NCBI GenBank assembly: GCA_903904605.1
Contig: CAIVDC010000072.1
Location: forward strand, 18,941-82,940
Length of the DNA: 64,000 nucleotides
From: an uncultured Sterolibacterium sp.
GTDB lineage: Bacteria; Pseudomonadota; Gammaproteobacteria; Burkholderiales; Rhodocyclaceae
Direction of reading: 5' to 3'
The notes under the pieces are model-generated. The model was given only the letters and a program-made list of their open reading frames with translations. It was not told where the DNA came from and searched no databases. A program made the position numbers and the translations under genes. Positions 1-7,010 of the stretch are shown here, piece after piece (the stretch's first letter is position 1; every line of letters begins with the position of its first letter).

Positions 1-2321
1 ATCGTATAGATGGTGACTTCGGCCATCGGCAATGCTCCCATGGCGAGTTGCGCATGCTTCATGGAGTACATGCAGCCGATGCGGCAGCAAAGCGGATTGC
101 AGACCGTCCGGTCGCGCGACCCGACGCAGAGGATGATGGCGATGCTCTCCGGTTCCTTACCGTCCGAAGGCCGTAACACACCGTTGTAGGGGCGCGTCGG
201 CGCCAGCAGCCGATCCATCTGCGGTCCGCTGATCACGTCGGAAAATCTGCCGTAGCCGAGCAGTTGCTTGGTCGCCGGGTCGAGGATCCCGTAGCCGGTT
301 GACATAACCACGGTGCCCACATTGATTGATCGAGATATCGGCTTCTGGGTGAAGTCAATGCACTGGGGAGCACAGACGCTGACACACTCCATGCACTGGG
401 CGCACTCCCCACAGTTCATGCAGCGCTGAGCCTCCTGGCGAGCCTCCGCCTCGGTCATGACCTGCTCATAGCATTCAAATGTCTTTCGGCGCTCCTCCAG
501 CGACAGCATTCGCTGCGGAACGGGCTGCCGTTCAACGAAATGATCGGCCTCTTCAAGCACGACGTTCTTGTCCGCCTTCTCCAGGACGCAGTCGAACGGT
601 ACGTTCAGCGACTCGCCCTTCAGGCGGCGGTCAATATAGAACGCCGCCCGCCGTCCTTGGGCAATGGCATTGATCATCATCGTGGGTGCCGTGACGCAGT
701 CGCCGGAAGCAAAAATGTCCGGATCGGGCGTCTGAAGGGTCTGTGGATCCGCAATCAGCAGACCTTTGCTATTCTTCATTTCGGCCGGGAAATGAGCGGT
801 GGATGGCAACAGGCCGATCGACAGAATTGCCATGTCTATCGGAATCACTTTTTCTGAGCCTTCAATTGGCATCGGACGGCGGCGACCGCTCTCGTCCGGT
901 TCACCCAACTCCATGCTTATGCATTCGACCGCAACAAGTTTGCCGTCCCTGCCAATAAACCTCGTGGGCGCGCTCATGAGCATCAATTCCACGCCCTCTT
1001 CTTCGGCACCGACGACTTCCCAGTCATGCGCCGGCATCTCCTTGCGCCCGCGCCGATAGTTGATGATCACATGGACTTTGCCGGCCCCGATGCGGATGGC
1101 TGCCCGGGCCGGGTCCATGGCCGAGTTGCCACCGCCGATGACCATGACGGTCTTGTTTTCAAGGTCGGGCATTTCCCCGACATTGACTTCGTGCAGGAAT
1201 TGCATGCAGCCCATGACGCCATCCAGGTCCCGTCCTTCTATATCCAGACCGTGTTCATCCGCCGCTCCGGTTGAGATCAAAATGGCATTGAAGCCCTGCT
1301 GCTTGAGGTCCGGCAAAGAAGTTATCCTATGTCCGGTTCTTATTTTGACGCCGAGCGCCGTCACGTTCTTGATGTCGCGATCAACAACGCCCTTCGGCAG
1401 GCGATAGGCGGGAATGGCGGTTCGCAGCATGCCGCCCGCTTCCTTTTCTGCCTCGAAAATCGTCACCTGATGGCCTTCCCGTGCGAGGTAGAACGCAGCG
1501 CTCAACCCCGCCGGCCCGGAACCGATAATAGCTATCCGTGTGCCCAACTGGTTTTCAACCGGACCATATTCCGGCTCGGGGTGCTCGGCGTAATAACGGT
1601 CCGCCATGAAGCGCTTGATGCCGCGGATGTGAACCGTGCCTTCTTTCTCGCCGCGCGTGCAGTCGGATTCGCACGGTGCATAACACGCTCGCGCCAGGCT
1701 GCCCACCAAAGGCGCGTTTTCCAGATGCAGGTTGAAGGCTTCTCGGTAGCGGCCGGCCCTGACCAGCGAGATATAGCCGCTCGCTTTGACGTTGGCCGGG
1801 CAGGTAAAGGTGCAGGGCGCTTCTCCGCGCCGATCGATGATGGCCTTCTTCGGCACGGCCTGTGGGAAAGGAATATGCGCAACCCGCCGCGTGACCAGGT
1901 CGTAGTTGAACTCATCCGGCACCGTGACCGTGCAGATTTGTTCGCACTTTCCGCATCCTGTACAGGCATCAAAGTCAACATAGGCTGCCTTCCTGTGCAG
2001 GTCCACAGCGAACGAACCGTCGGCCTTGCGCACAATGCCGTCAACTTCGCTGTAGGTCATGATCTGCACGTTGGGATGATGCGAAACGGATGCCATTTTC
2101 GGCGTCACGATGCAGCTGGCACAATCCAGAGTCGGGAATACCTTGCTGAGAAGGATGGCCCTTCCGCCGATGCTGGCATTCTTTTCCACCAGCAACACGC
2201 GGTAGCCCATATCGCCCATCGACGCCGCGGTTTCCATGCCGGCGACACCGGCGCCAACAATCATCACGTCGTAGTCCAGTGGATTTCTGTCGAGCTTCAA
2301 ATTGATGACATTCCTGTCCAC
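1..2321 (-). CDS. HdrA-like FAD/iron-sulfur oxidoreductase with inserted GltD-type module (C-terminus cut by window edge)
   Basis: About 773 residues are visible and the C-terminus lies beyond position 1. Order: HdrA-type FAD domain (GAGVAG at residues 23-28, a DCASC cysteine pair at 66-70), a 4Fe-4S ferredoxin motif (C120, C123, C126, C130), then a GltD-like stretch with its own cysteine-rich N-part, a second dinucleotide fold (GSGPAGLSAA) and a third (VIGGGNSAMDPARAA). After the ASGDC motif comes a second ferredoxin motif (CMNCGECAQCMECVSVC) and HdrA C-terminal sequence (ILCVGSRD, then CNPLCCRIGCMYSMKHA). Family knowledge: HdrA proteins bifurcate or transfer electrons; GltD modules oxidise or reduce NAD(P)H. 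I chose the GTG start at 2321, 16 bases after the stop of the MvhD-like gene; it is the last gene seen of that operon. Exact substrate unknown. Confidence 0.85.
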   Translation of the reverse strand, partial: MDRNVINLKLDRNPLDYDVMIVGAGVAGMETAASMGDMGYRVLLVEKNASIGGRAILLSKVFPTLDCASCIVTPKMASVSHHPNVQIMTYSEVDGIVRKADGSFAVDLHRKAAYVDFDACTGCGKCEQICTVTVPDEFNYDLVTRRVAHIPFPQAVPKKAIIDRRGEAPCTFTCPANVKASGYISLVRAGRYREAFNLHLENAPLVGSLARACYAPCESDCTRGEKEGTVHIRGIKRFMADRYYAEHPEPEYGPVENQLGTRIAIIGSGPAGLSAAFYLAREGHQVTIFEAEKEAGGMLRTAIPAYRLPKGVVDRDIKNVTALGVKIRTGHRITSLPDLKQQGFNAILISTGAADEHGLDIEGRDLDGVMGCMQFLHEVNVGEMPDLENKTVMVIGGGNSAMDPARAAIRIGAGKVHVIINYRRGRKEMPAHDWEVVGAEEEGVELMLMSAPTRFIGRDGKLVAVECISMELGEPDESGRRRPMPIEGSEKVIPIDMAILSIGLLPSTAHFPAEMKNSKGLLIADPQTLQTPDPDIFASGDCVTAPTMMINAIAQGRRAAFYIDRRLKGESLNVPFDCVLEKADKNVVLEEADHFVERQPVPQRMLSLEERRKTFECYEQVMTEAEARQEAQRCMNCGECAQCMECVSVCAPQCIDFTQKPISRSINVGTVVMSTGYGILDPATKQLLGYGRFSDVISGPQMDRLLAPTRPYNGVLRPSDGKEPESIAIILCVGSRDRTVCNPLCCRIGCMYSMKHAQLAMGALPMAEVTIYT

Positions 2322-2337
2322 GGGACATGTATCAGTA

Positions 2338-2745
2338 TTAAGAGTCAAGGGACTTTAACTCCTGTTGAAATTTGTTCATGTGAGAAACAAAATTGTCGGC
2401 ACACACGGAACAGAGCCCCGACATTTTCAATCGCTTCGGGCTGATCCCGTGTTCTTTCATCAGCGCCTGCGTCCGCGTCACGAGCGCACCGGTGCGGGTT
2501 GTGCAATCGGAAAGATAAGCACAGTCGCCCCCGCAGGCGGCAATAAACGCCCCGTCGAAACCCCGCTTCAGGGCATGAACGATCCATGAAGGCTTGACAC
2601 CGCTGGAACAGGGCAACGGGATGACCTGGACGGCTGTCGAGTAGTGCAGATGGGCACTACCCGCCAAGTCGATGCCTGGATCCGAGATCGCGTTCGTCGA
2701 AAACACAAGGATTTTCGGGATGCCATTGCTGCCGGGGGAGCTCAC
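2338..2745 (-). CDS. MvhD/FlpD-family hydrogenase iron-sulfur subunit-like protein
   Basis: A 135-residue protein of the family that passes electrons to HdrA through a 2Fe-2S cluster. The core cysteines are present: PCSSG, then ACGGDCAYLSDC. The N-terminal cysteines usual in the family are absent, since the segment reads VFSTNAISDPGIDLAG, and an extra CSVC pair lies near the C-terminus. It starts with GTG at 2745, overlapping by a few bases the region of the tusA stop (2748-2750), so translation is probably coupled. It sits directly upstream of the HdrA-like gene, the usual MvhD-HdrA pairing. Electron transfer role is inferred from family and neighbour. Confidence 0.8.
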   Translation of the reverse strand: MSSPGSNGIPKILVFSTNAISDPGIDLAGSAHLHYSTAVQVIPLPCSSGVKPSWIVHALKRGFDGAFIAACGGDCAYLSDCTTRTGALVTRTQALMKEHGISPKRLKMSGLCSVCADNFVSHMNKFQQELKSLDS

Positions 2746-2747
2746 TT

Positions 2748-3029
2748 TTAGGCCTTCCTCTGCAGGTAAACACTCCAGAATCCATCATTTGCGAGGTTAC
2801 CGAGGTACTCGTGGCCCATCTTGCGACACCAGCGCTGAATGTCGACGATGGTACCGTCGTCCGACGACTGCACTTCCATGACGCCGCCGACGGGGCATTC
2901 CCCAATGGCGCGTTTTGCCTCCAGCATAGGCCCCGGGCAAGCCGTGCCTCTGGCATCTACGATTTTCCCGATCTTCAGGGCCTTCAATTCACTGTCGGTC
3001 ATGGTCTCTGCCAATGCACTATCGGTCAT
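2748..3029 (-). CDS. tusA: TusA/SirA-family sulfur carrier protein
   Basis: A 93-residue TusA-like protein. The family motif CPGP is present with the persulfide-carrying cysteine at residue 31 (ARGTACPGPMLEAKRAI), followed by the typical beta-alpha-beta pattern. TusA proteins carry sulfane sulfur between enzymes in the cytoplasm. A good ribosome site (AAGGAG) precedes the ATG at 3029. The first ten codons look duplicated (MTDSALAE then MTDSELKA), giving a second in-frame ATG. It lies between the dsrE-like gene and the MvhD/HdrA genes, as in sulfur-oxidation clusters. Assignment to the family is firm; the exact partner is inferred. Confidence 0.9.
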   Translation of the reverse strand: MTDSALAETMTDSELKALKIGKIVDARGTACPGPMLEAKRAIGECPVGGVMEVQSSDDGTIVDIQRWCRKMGHEYLGNLANDGFWSVYLQRKA

Positions 3030-3083
3030 GGTCTTTCTCCTTGCTTTTGTGTGATCGGTTAAAGGATGGTCGGAAGTTGGCTC

Positions 3084-3578
3084 TTACATAAACCAGCATT
3101 GCTTCGATTGGCTGCACATATCGACAAAGGCAGCAACGCCGGCAAAGTTAAGGTGCGGGTAATCGATCAGTTCCCCACGCTTGATACCCATGAGGTCCAT
3201 CGACAGGTTGCAGACGGTGATCCGCACCCCGGCCTCACCAGCTTCCCTTATGAGTTCTTCGAGGGACATTGCTCCGTGCTTCTTCAAGTCATACTTGATC
3301 ATTGGCGGTCTCATGCCGAACGTAGAATCCCCCAGGTCATTCTTGACTCTCTTCTTCTGGTCGCGAAGGGTCGCAGTGGCCGAAAACATGAAGAACATCT
3401 CGACTTCCATGTCAAAGGTCGTCGCTCCCAATGCGACCATGAACGCGGCCATAGTGTGCTCAGGATCACCGCTCATTACGCCCAGGGCGAGCTGATTCCT
3501 GGGTGCCTCGCGTTCGAGGGCTTCCAGCCGCTTCACCAGGGTCTTTATAAGTTCATCGTCGTGCGCGCTGTCGTTCAT
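3084..3578 (-). CDS. DsrE-family sulfurtransferase-like protein
   Basis: A 164-residue protein of the DsrE/DsrF/DrsH superfamily. Recognisable blocks are the GDPEHTMAAFMVALGA segment, a FFMFSATATL segment, and the conserved cysteine region VRITVCNLSMDLMGI with Cys123. The C-terminal part (NFAGVAAFVDM) is also characteristic. Two extra cysteines lie at 155 and 161. No membrane segment or fused TusA domain is seen. Proteins of this type exchange persulfide sulfur with TusA, whose gene follows by 54 bases. Its ATG overlaps the stop of a short upstream reading frame in an ATGA arrangement. Confidence 0.85.
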   Translation of the reverse strand: MNDSAHDDELIKTLVKRLEALEREAPRNQLALGVMSGDPEHTMAAFMVALGATTFDMEVEMFFMFSATATLRDQKKRVKNDLGDSTFGMRPPMIKYDLKKHGAMSLEELIREAGEAGVRITVCNLSMDLMGIKRGELIDYPHLNFAGVAAFVDMCSQSKQCWFM

Positions 3579-3718
3579 GCTGACTTTCTCCGGTTGCTTG
3601 CACTCAGTTTCTGTTTGGCCGCCAAGGTCTGGCGCGAGAAGCAGGGCTTGGTGACTTCAAGCCCGGACTTGAATTTCCGCTGCACGGCCTTGACTTTGCT
3701 GTGGCCGGCGATCGACAT
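3575..3718 (-). CDS. possible short basic protein upstream of the DsrE-like gene
   Basis: A 47-codon frame (MSIAGHSKVKAVQRKF..., ending SASNRRKSA) whose TGA overlaps the ATG of the DsrE-like gene. It is rich in lysine and arginine, with a single cysteine (KPCFSRQ). A longer in-frame version reaching 3895 exists but its extra N-terminus looks non-coding. There is no clear ribosome site. I do not recognise the family. The coupled stop/start and position as first gene of the sulfur operon are the only support; it could be a leader or chance frame. Confidence 0.35.
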   Translation of the reverse strand: MSIAGHSKVKAVQRKFKSGLEVTKPCFSRQTLAAKQKLSASNRRKSA

Positions 3719-3931
3719 CAGCAATGGTCTCGATGCCGGATAGTTCCCGGCTTTTGCCGGGTGAAGGTATGCATGCCATGATGGCAACCATGAATATTCC
3801 TGTGCGCACCTGTAGCCTCTCTTGCTGTTGGTATGCGCCGGTTGGGCCCGCGGCGGCAAATGAATCGAATGCGGGCCACCGGCAAGCGCGTCCAAGCGGT
3901 AATGATGTTCTGCTATTCGACTCTATGCGTA

Positions 3932-3949
3932 TATGTGCTTGTACTCATA
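3932..3949. promoter_or_regulatory. candidate ArsR operator 1
   Basis: The sequence TATGTG-CTTGTA-CTCATA is an imperfect dyad of form TATGnG-N6-CTCATA. It overlaps the candidate minus-strand -10 box and start site of the sulfur operon. The same form recurs at 4169-4186 in front of arsR, so it is proposed as the binding site of that regulator. Binding is an inference. Confidence 0.6.
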
Positions 3950-3975
3950 CTATGGGTTTCATTTTATGAAGTAAA
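3947..3975 (-). promoter_or_regulatory. candidate promoter of the sulfur operon
   Basis: On the minus strand TTTACT (3975-3970) and TAGTAT (3952-3947) are separated by 17 bases, a moderate match to a sigma-70 promoter. Operator 1 begins inside the -10 box, which would suit repression. The distance to the first gene leaves a leader of over 200 bases. Confidence 0.4.
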
Positions 3976-3983
3976 ACTGTTTT

Positions 3984-4009
3984 AGCCGATAGCCTCCATC
4001 GGCTTTTTT
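3984..4009 (+). terminator. Rho-independent terminator-like hairpin
   Basis: AGCCGAT and ATCGGCT form a 7-bp stem around a 7-base loop, followed by a run of T on the plus strand. No plus-strand gene is seen just upstream, so it may insulate arsR from transcripts entering from the left. Confidence 0.55.
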
Positions 4010-4161
4010 GATTGAAGTTGTATGACCTATTTGACCTGCTCTGCGCGATGGTTTCCATCATCAACTCGGACGCGCCCGCTCTGCTGCCGTCACGGGATCT
4101 GTCATGGCACTTCTGGGCACCCTCGTTCTTCTCGGAAAGCCTTGTCCAGTTCGGATTGCAT

Positions 4162-4190
4162 TTGACAATATGCGTCGCTGCTCATATAGT
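4162..4190 (+). promoter_or_regulatory. sigma-70 promoter of the arsR-type gene
   Basis: TTGACA (4162-4167) and TATAGT (4185-4190) are 17 bases apart, close to consensus. Operator 2 fills the spacer. The ATG of the regulator lies 34 bases after the -10 box. Confidence 0.75.
4169..4186. promoter_or_regulatory. candidate ArsR operator 2
   Basis: TATGCG-TCGCTG-CTCATA, the same TATGnG-N6-CTCATA form as at 3932-3949, placed between the -35 and -10 boxes of the arsR promoter. The placement suggests autorepression. Confidence 0.6.
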
Positions 4191-4224
4191 CGTATCGAGG
4201 TCGGCAAAGGGATCGGAGAATTAG

Positions 4225-4602
4225 ATGGATGAACGCAGTCATGCCATTGACGCTGTGACAGCGTATTTCGGCGTTCTATCCGAGCCCACGCGGCTGCGGA
4301 TCATGCTTGCCATATGCGAGCAAGAGAAGACGGTGTCACAAATCGTCGAAGAACTTGGCGCCAGCCAAACTAATGTGTCCCGCCACCTAGGCATAATGCA
4401 TCGAAGCGGCGTGCTTGAGCGGCGCAAGGAAGGAAATCAGGTCTACTACCGCACAGCGGACGCCACTATGGTGGATCTATGCCGTAGCGTCTGCAAACGC
4501 ATCTCTGAGCGCCTGGAAGAGAAGACCCCGCTGCGCCGGGGACTGTTGCATTTGATGCCTCAGGCCAAGGCAAAATCGAAGCTGAAGCAGCGCGCGAGCT
4601 AA
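4225..4602 (+). CDS. ArsR-family winged-helix repressor
   Basis: A 125-residue ArsR/SmtB-type regulator. The DNA-reading helix region reads SQIVEELGASQTNVSRHLGIMHRSGVLERRKEGNQVYYR, typical of the family. Cysteines occur at 31, just before the helix-turn-helix, and at 86 and 90 in the last helix. Family knowledge: ArsR-type persulfide sensors such as BigR and SqrR use one cysteine before the helix-turn-helix and one in the last helix. These are offset here by about a helical turn, so thiol or sulfide sensing is possible but not shown. It faces the sulfur operon and two matching dyads lie in the gap. A lysine-rich tail follows residue 110. Confidence 0.88.
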   Translation: MDERSHAIDAVTAYFGVLSEPTRLRIMLAICEQEKTVSQIVEELGASQTNVSRHLGIMHRSGVLERRKEGNQVYYRTADATMVDLCRSVCKRISERLEEKTPLRRGLLHLMPQAKAKSKLKQRAS

Positions 4603-4708
4603 CCATTGGTAAGCGCCGTGCGCCGTGCCATCCGGATTGAGTCCCTTGCGCGACTATCCGCTCAGCCAAGCAGCTTTTTTCCACGGAAAGATCAGACTTG
4701 AAGCCGAT

Positions 4709-5674
4709 ATGGAACTCTACCAATTACGCAGCTTCGTTGCGGTCGCTCAAACGTGTCACGTGACTCGCGCCGCGGAGAAACTGCATCTCAGCCAGCCGAC
4801 GGTTAGCGCACAGATCAAGGCGCTTGAGGACGAGCTCGGGCTCGCATTGTTCGAGCGCTCTTACAGTGGCATGACCTTGACCCCGGCGGGGGAGCGGCTG
4901 TTGGTGGACGTTGAGAGAGTCCTGGCCGCGGCAATGGCGGTACATAACGTCGCGAAGGCGCTGAAGGGTGAGGTCACAGGTAGGGTGCGAGTTGGCACTT
5001 CCTCGGACCCCGGCTTCATCCGGGTCGGCGAATTCCTGAACACCCAGATCAAGCGCCATCCCTTGTTGCAGGTGGAACTGCACCAAGAGGTCACCGGCGC
5101 GGCGTTCGCGAAAGTGCTAGACGGCGACCTGGACGCGAGCTTCTACTACGGCGATCTTGAACACCCGGCAATCGACAGGCTCTGGCTGCGCGCAAGCGTT
5201 TATCGCGTCGCGGCGCCCGCGACCTGGTCAGATCGGGTGCTCAACGCGAACTGGAACGAACTCGCATTGCAACCTTGGATCATCACGCCGCCGATCAGCA
5301 GCCATTACAAGTTGCTGCGCACGCTATTCGCAAAGCATGGCATCGAGCCCTCCGAGGTGATAGAGGCGGACCAGGAATCGGTAATCGCGAACTTGGTCGT
5401 GTCCGGTGTCGGACTATCCTTGATCCGCGAAGACTTGGCGCTCGAAAAGGAAGCCTCTGGTGAGATGTGCCTGCGCAAGGACGTGCGGGTCGAAAGCACG
5501 CTCTGGTTCATTTATCTGCTCGCGCGCAAGGACGATCCGGCGATCCTCGCCCTGCTCACTGTGCTGCGCGACCTATGGGTGCTATGCGCTACTCCAGACA
5601 CCGCACAACGGGAACGATTACAAAGGCAAACGGCTGCGCGGGGGGATGGTGTTAGAGCGGCAAGAGCAGGTTGA
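4709..5674 (+). CDS. LysR-family transcriptional regulator
   Basis: From the ATG at 4709 this is a 321-residue LTTR. The N-terminal helix-turn-helix (MELYQLRSFVAVAQTCHVTRAAEKLHLSQPTVSAQIKALE) is canonical, followed by the two-lobed effector domain (GRVRVGTSSDP...) and an end of about 30 polar residues after CATPDTAQRER that looks extended. An upstream in-frame start at 4625 would add residues with no family match, so it was not chosen. It follows the ArsR gene by 106 bases on the same strand, so both could be co-transcribed. Its target is unknown; the sulfur operon is the obvious candidate. Confidence 0.88.
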   Translation: MELYQLRSFVAVAQTCHVTRAAEKLHLSQPTVSAQIKALEDELGLALFERSYSGMTLTPAGERLLVDVERVLAAAMAVHNVAKALKGEVTGRVRVGTSSDPGFIRVGEFLNTQIKRHPLLQVELHQEVTGAAFAKVLDGDLDASFYYGDLEHPAIDRLWLRASVYRVAAPATWSDRVLNANWNELALQPWIITPPISSHYKLLRTLFAKHGIEPSEVIEADQESVIANLVVSGVGLSLIREDLALEKEASGEMCLRKDVRVESTLWFIYLLARKDDPAILALLTVLRDLWVLCATPDTAQRERLQRQTAARGDGVRAARAG

Positions 5675-5711
5675 ATGCGTGGTCCATCATTTGTTCGATA
5701 CCGTACCAATT

Positions 5712-5972
5712 CTAGAAGCCGGCTGCTGATGGCTCTTCTTTGACCACGAGGCCAATGCCGCCAGCTTCTTTTGCGATACGTGGTTTCTCGTACTTGTCGG
5801 CTCTCTCTTCTTCTGCGTGGAATTCCGGTGGGCGACGCGTCGCATCTGCTTGCGCTGTCTCGGCCGGCTTCGTTCCCTCAGTTGCAGCCGTGGCGTGCGC
5901 GCTCCTTCTCCATGCGGGTGAATCGTTGACAGAGGTTGCAGAGGCCATGTTGCCGTTTCTGCCGGCCTCCAT
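5712..5972 (-). CDS. hypothetical polar protein downstream of the PepSY gene (doubtful)
   Basis: An 86-codon frame rich in Ala, Glu and Lys and without hydrophobic segments (MEAGRNGNMASATSVND...). It begins 50 bases after the stop of the PepSY-domain gene on the same strand. No family is recognised and an overlapping plus-strand frame of similar length exists, so it may not be translated. Apart from this frame, 5675-6022 holds nothing recognisable. Confidence 0.22.
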   Translation of the reverse strand: MEAGRNGNMASATSVNDSPAWRRSAHATAATEGTKPAETAQADATRRPPEFHAEEERADKYEKPRIAKEAGGIGLVVKEEPSAAGF

Positions 5973-6022
5973 ATATGCCTTGTGCGCGGCGCGAGCTGCC
6001 GGGCGATGAATCTGGCCAGTTC

Positions 6023-6319
6023 TCAGTCGGGATGCTTGCCCTCGGGGACGTTTTCCAACACCGCCCCGGTTTTGGCATCCACACCAACTTCCTGAGTGGC
6101 CTTTCCGCGGCGGATGTCGAAGGAGTAGCGCAAGCCGCTGCCGCCCTTCTCCTGCTCGAGTTCCTCATCGACGATCTTCCCCGGAAAGGCCTTGACGGCG
6201 ATGACACGCGCTTCCGGCATCGTGATCTTGGCCTCCGCTGCGTATTTCTCACCGGTGAAGGCATGGGCGGCAAGTGCGCTGAAGCTCAATGCACCGAACA
6301 ACATAATCAATTTTTTCAT
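6023..6319 (-). CDS. secreted PepSY-domain protein
   Basis: From the ATG at 6319 this is 98 residues. A signal peptide (MKKLIMLFGALSFSALAAHA) is followed by a single PepSY-type domain: ITMPEARVIAVKAFPGKIVDEELEQEKGG, then YSFDIRRGKATQEVGVDAKTGAVLE. Small periplasmic PepSY proteins are often controlled by two-component systems and may modulate sensors or bind metal or peptidase. An upstream start at 6334 in the same frame is less likely because it would precede the natural signal peptide. The promoter carries the same direct repeat and core block as the response-regulator operon at 14.4 kb, so joint control is likely. Confidence 0.85.
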   Translation of the reverse strand: MKKLIMLFGALSFSALAAHAFTGEKYAAEAKITMPEARVIAVKAFPGKIVDEELEQEKGGSGLRYSFDIRRGKATQEVGVDAKTGAVLENVPEGKHPD

Positions 6320-6338
6320 TTCAATTTCCTGCAAGAAA

Positions 6339-6352
6339 CGCGGACATTCGCG
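6339..6352. promoter_or_regulatory. core block shared with the response-regulator promoter
   Basis: CGCGGACATTCGCG, with CGCG half sites around six bases. An identical 14-mer occurs at 14567-14580 at the same 25-base distance from the TTAG direct repeat. It lies in the 5' untranslated region or start site of the PepSY gene. Confidence 0.55.
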
Positions 6353-6377
6353 TAAGTGTCAATCTAGCAGTCGAACA

Positions 6378-6392
6378 TTAGCCCACGATTAG
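6378..6392. promoter_or_regulatory. candidate response-regulator box upstream of the PepSY gene
   Basis: TTAGC-CCACGA-TTAGT, two TTAG half sites with an 11-base period, the spacing typical of OmpR-family direct repeats. The minus-strand reading is CTAAT-N6-CTAAT. The same arrangement is found at 14606-14621. Confidence 0.6.
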
Positions 6393-6443
6393 TGACTGTA
6401 CCGGCGAAGGAAATTCGTACCCAGCGGCCTTAGCGAGGCTGGC

Positions 6444-7010
6444 CTAGGGCTGGCCGCGCTGCTGGGCTGCGTGCCTGCGCCGCCATAGCCAGACGACGAA
6501 GCCTGCCGCCAGCATGCCGATCAGGACGGCTGCCTCGATGCGCTTGAAGTCCCCCAGCAGCGCCGTCAGGGCCATCCCGAAGAAATAGCCGGCGCCGGTC
6601 ACGAGCGGCGCCCAAAGCGCGGCGCCTATCATGTCGAGCACGGCGAAGCGCAGATAAGGCACGCCGCTGGTGCCCATGACGATGGGGCCGGCAACGCGCA
6701 GGCCGTAGAGAAAACGCATGGTGAGAATGAACACAGCGTGATGGCGTTCGAGCACGGCGTGAACTCGGGGTGCGCGTTGTGCGAGTGAAGGAAAATGCGA
6801 GATCAGCGCGGTGCCTCGCCAGCGACCGAGCAGGAAGGCCAACTGGTCGCCCAGCGTCGCGCCGACAAAGGCCACCGAGACGACCAGCGGCCAGTGGAGT
6901 AGTCCGCGGTGAGCGGCGAAGCCGGCGGCGAGAAGGATCGTTTCCCCTTCGAACAGGCTGCCCAGGAACACTGCCAGGTAGCCGTAGCTGGCGATGAAAG
7001 TGCTGATCAT
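6444..7010 (-). CDS. DedA-family inner membrane protein
   Basis: A 188-residue membrane protein. DedA signatures are visible: FLGSLFEGETILLAAGFAA near the N-terminus, GDQLAFLLGRWRG, and the FILTMRFLYGLRVAGPIVMGTSGVPYLRF block with the conserved arginine and glycine, then three hydrophobic segments. DedA proteins act in membrane lipid recycling and proton-motive-force homeostasis and affect drug resistance. The start overlaps the stop of the histidine kinase (ATGA type), placing it as the last gene of the efflux operon. Confidence 0.88.
   Translation of the reverse strand: MISTFIASYGYLAVFLGSLFEGETILLAAGFAAHRGLLHWPLVVSVAFVGATLGDQLAFLLGRWRGTALISHFPSLAQRAPRVHAVLERHHAVFILTMRFLYGLRVAGPIVMGTSGVPYLRFAVLDMIGAALWAPLVTGAGYFFGMALTALLGDFKRIEAAVLIGMLAAGFVVWLWRRRHAAQQRGQP

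Larger units (their letters stand above)
3719..4224. other. intergenic control region between the sulfur operon and the arsR gene
   Basis: No convincing protein gene is seen in these 506 bases. The region holds a candidate minus-strand promoter, two copies of an 18-bp dyad, a plus-strand terminator-like hairpin and a near-consensus plus-strand promoter for the ArsR gene, each listed separately. A plus-strand frame at 4012-4224 overlaps the promoter elements and is regarded as chance. Confidence 0.7.

Noticed and set aside
1329..2444. A 371-codon plus-strand frame opposite the HdrA-like gene
   Set aside because: Its sequence is Arg/His-rich with no domain; the minus-strand frame has clear FAD and ferredoxin motifs.
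4012..4224. A 70-codon plus-strand frame ending just before the ArsR gene
   Set aside because: It overlaps the -35/-10 boxes and operator of arsR, starts at TTG without a ribosome site, and has no recognisable features.
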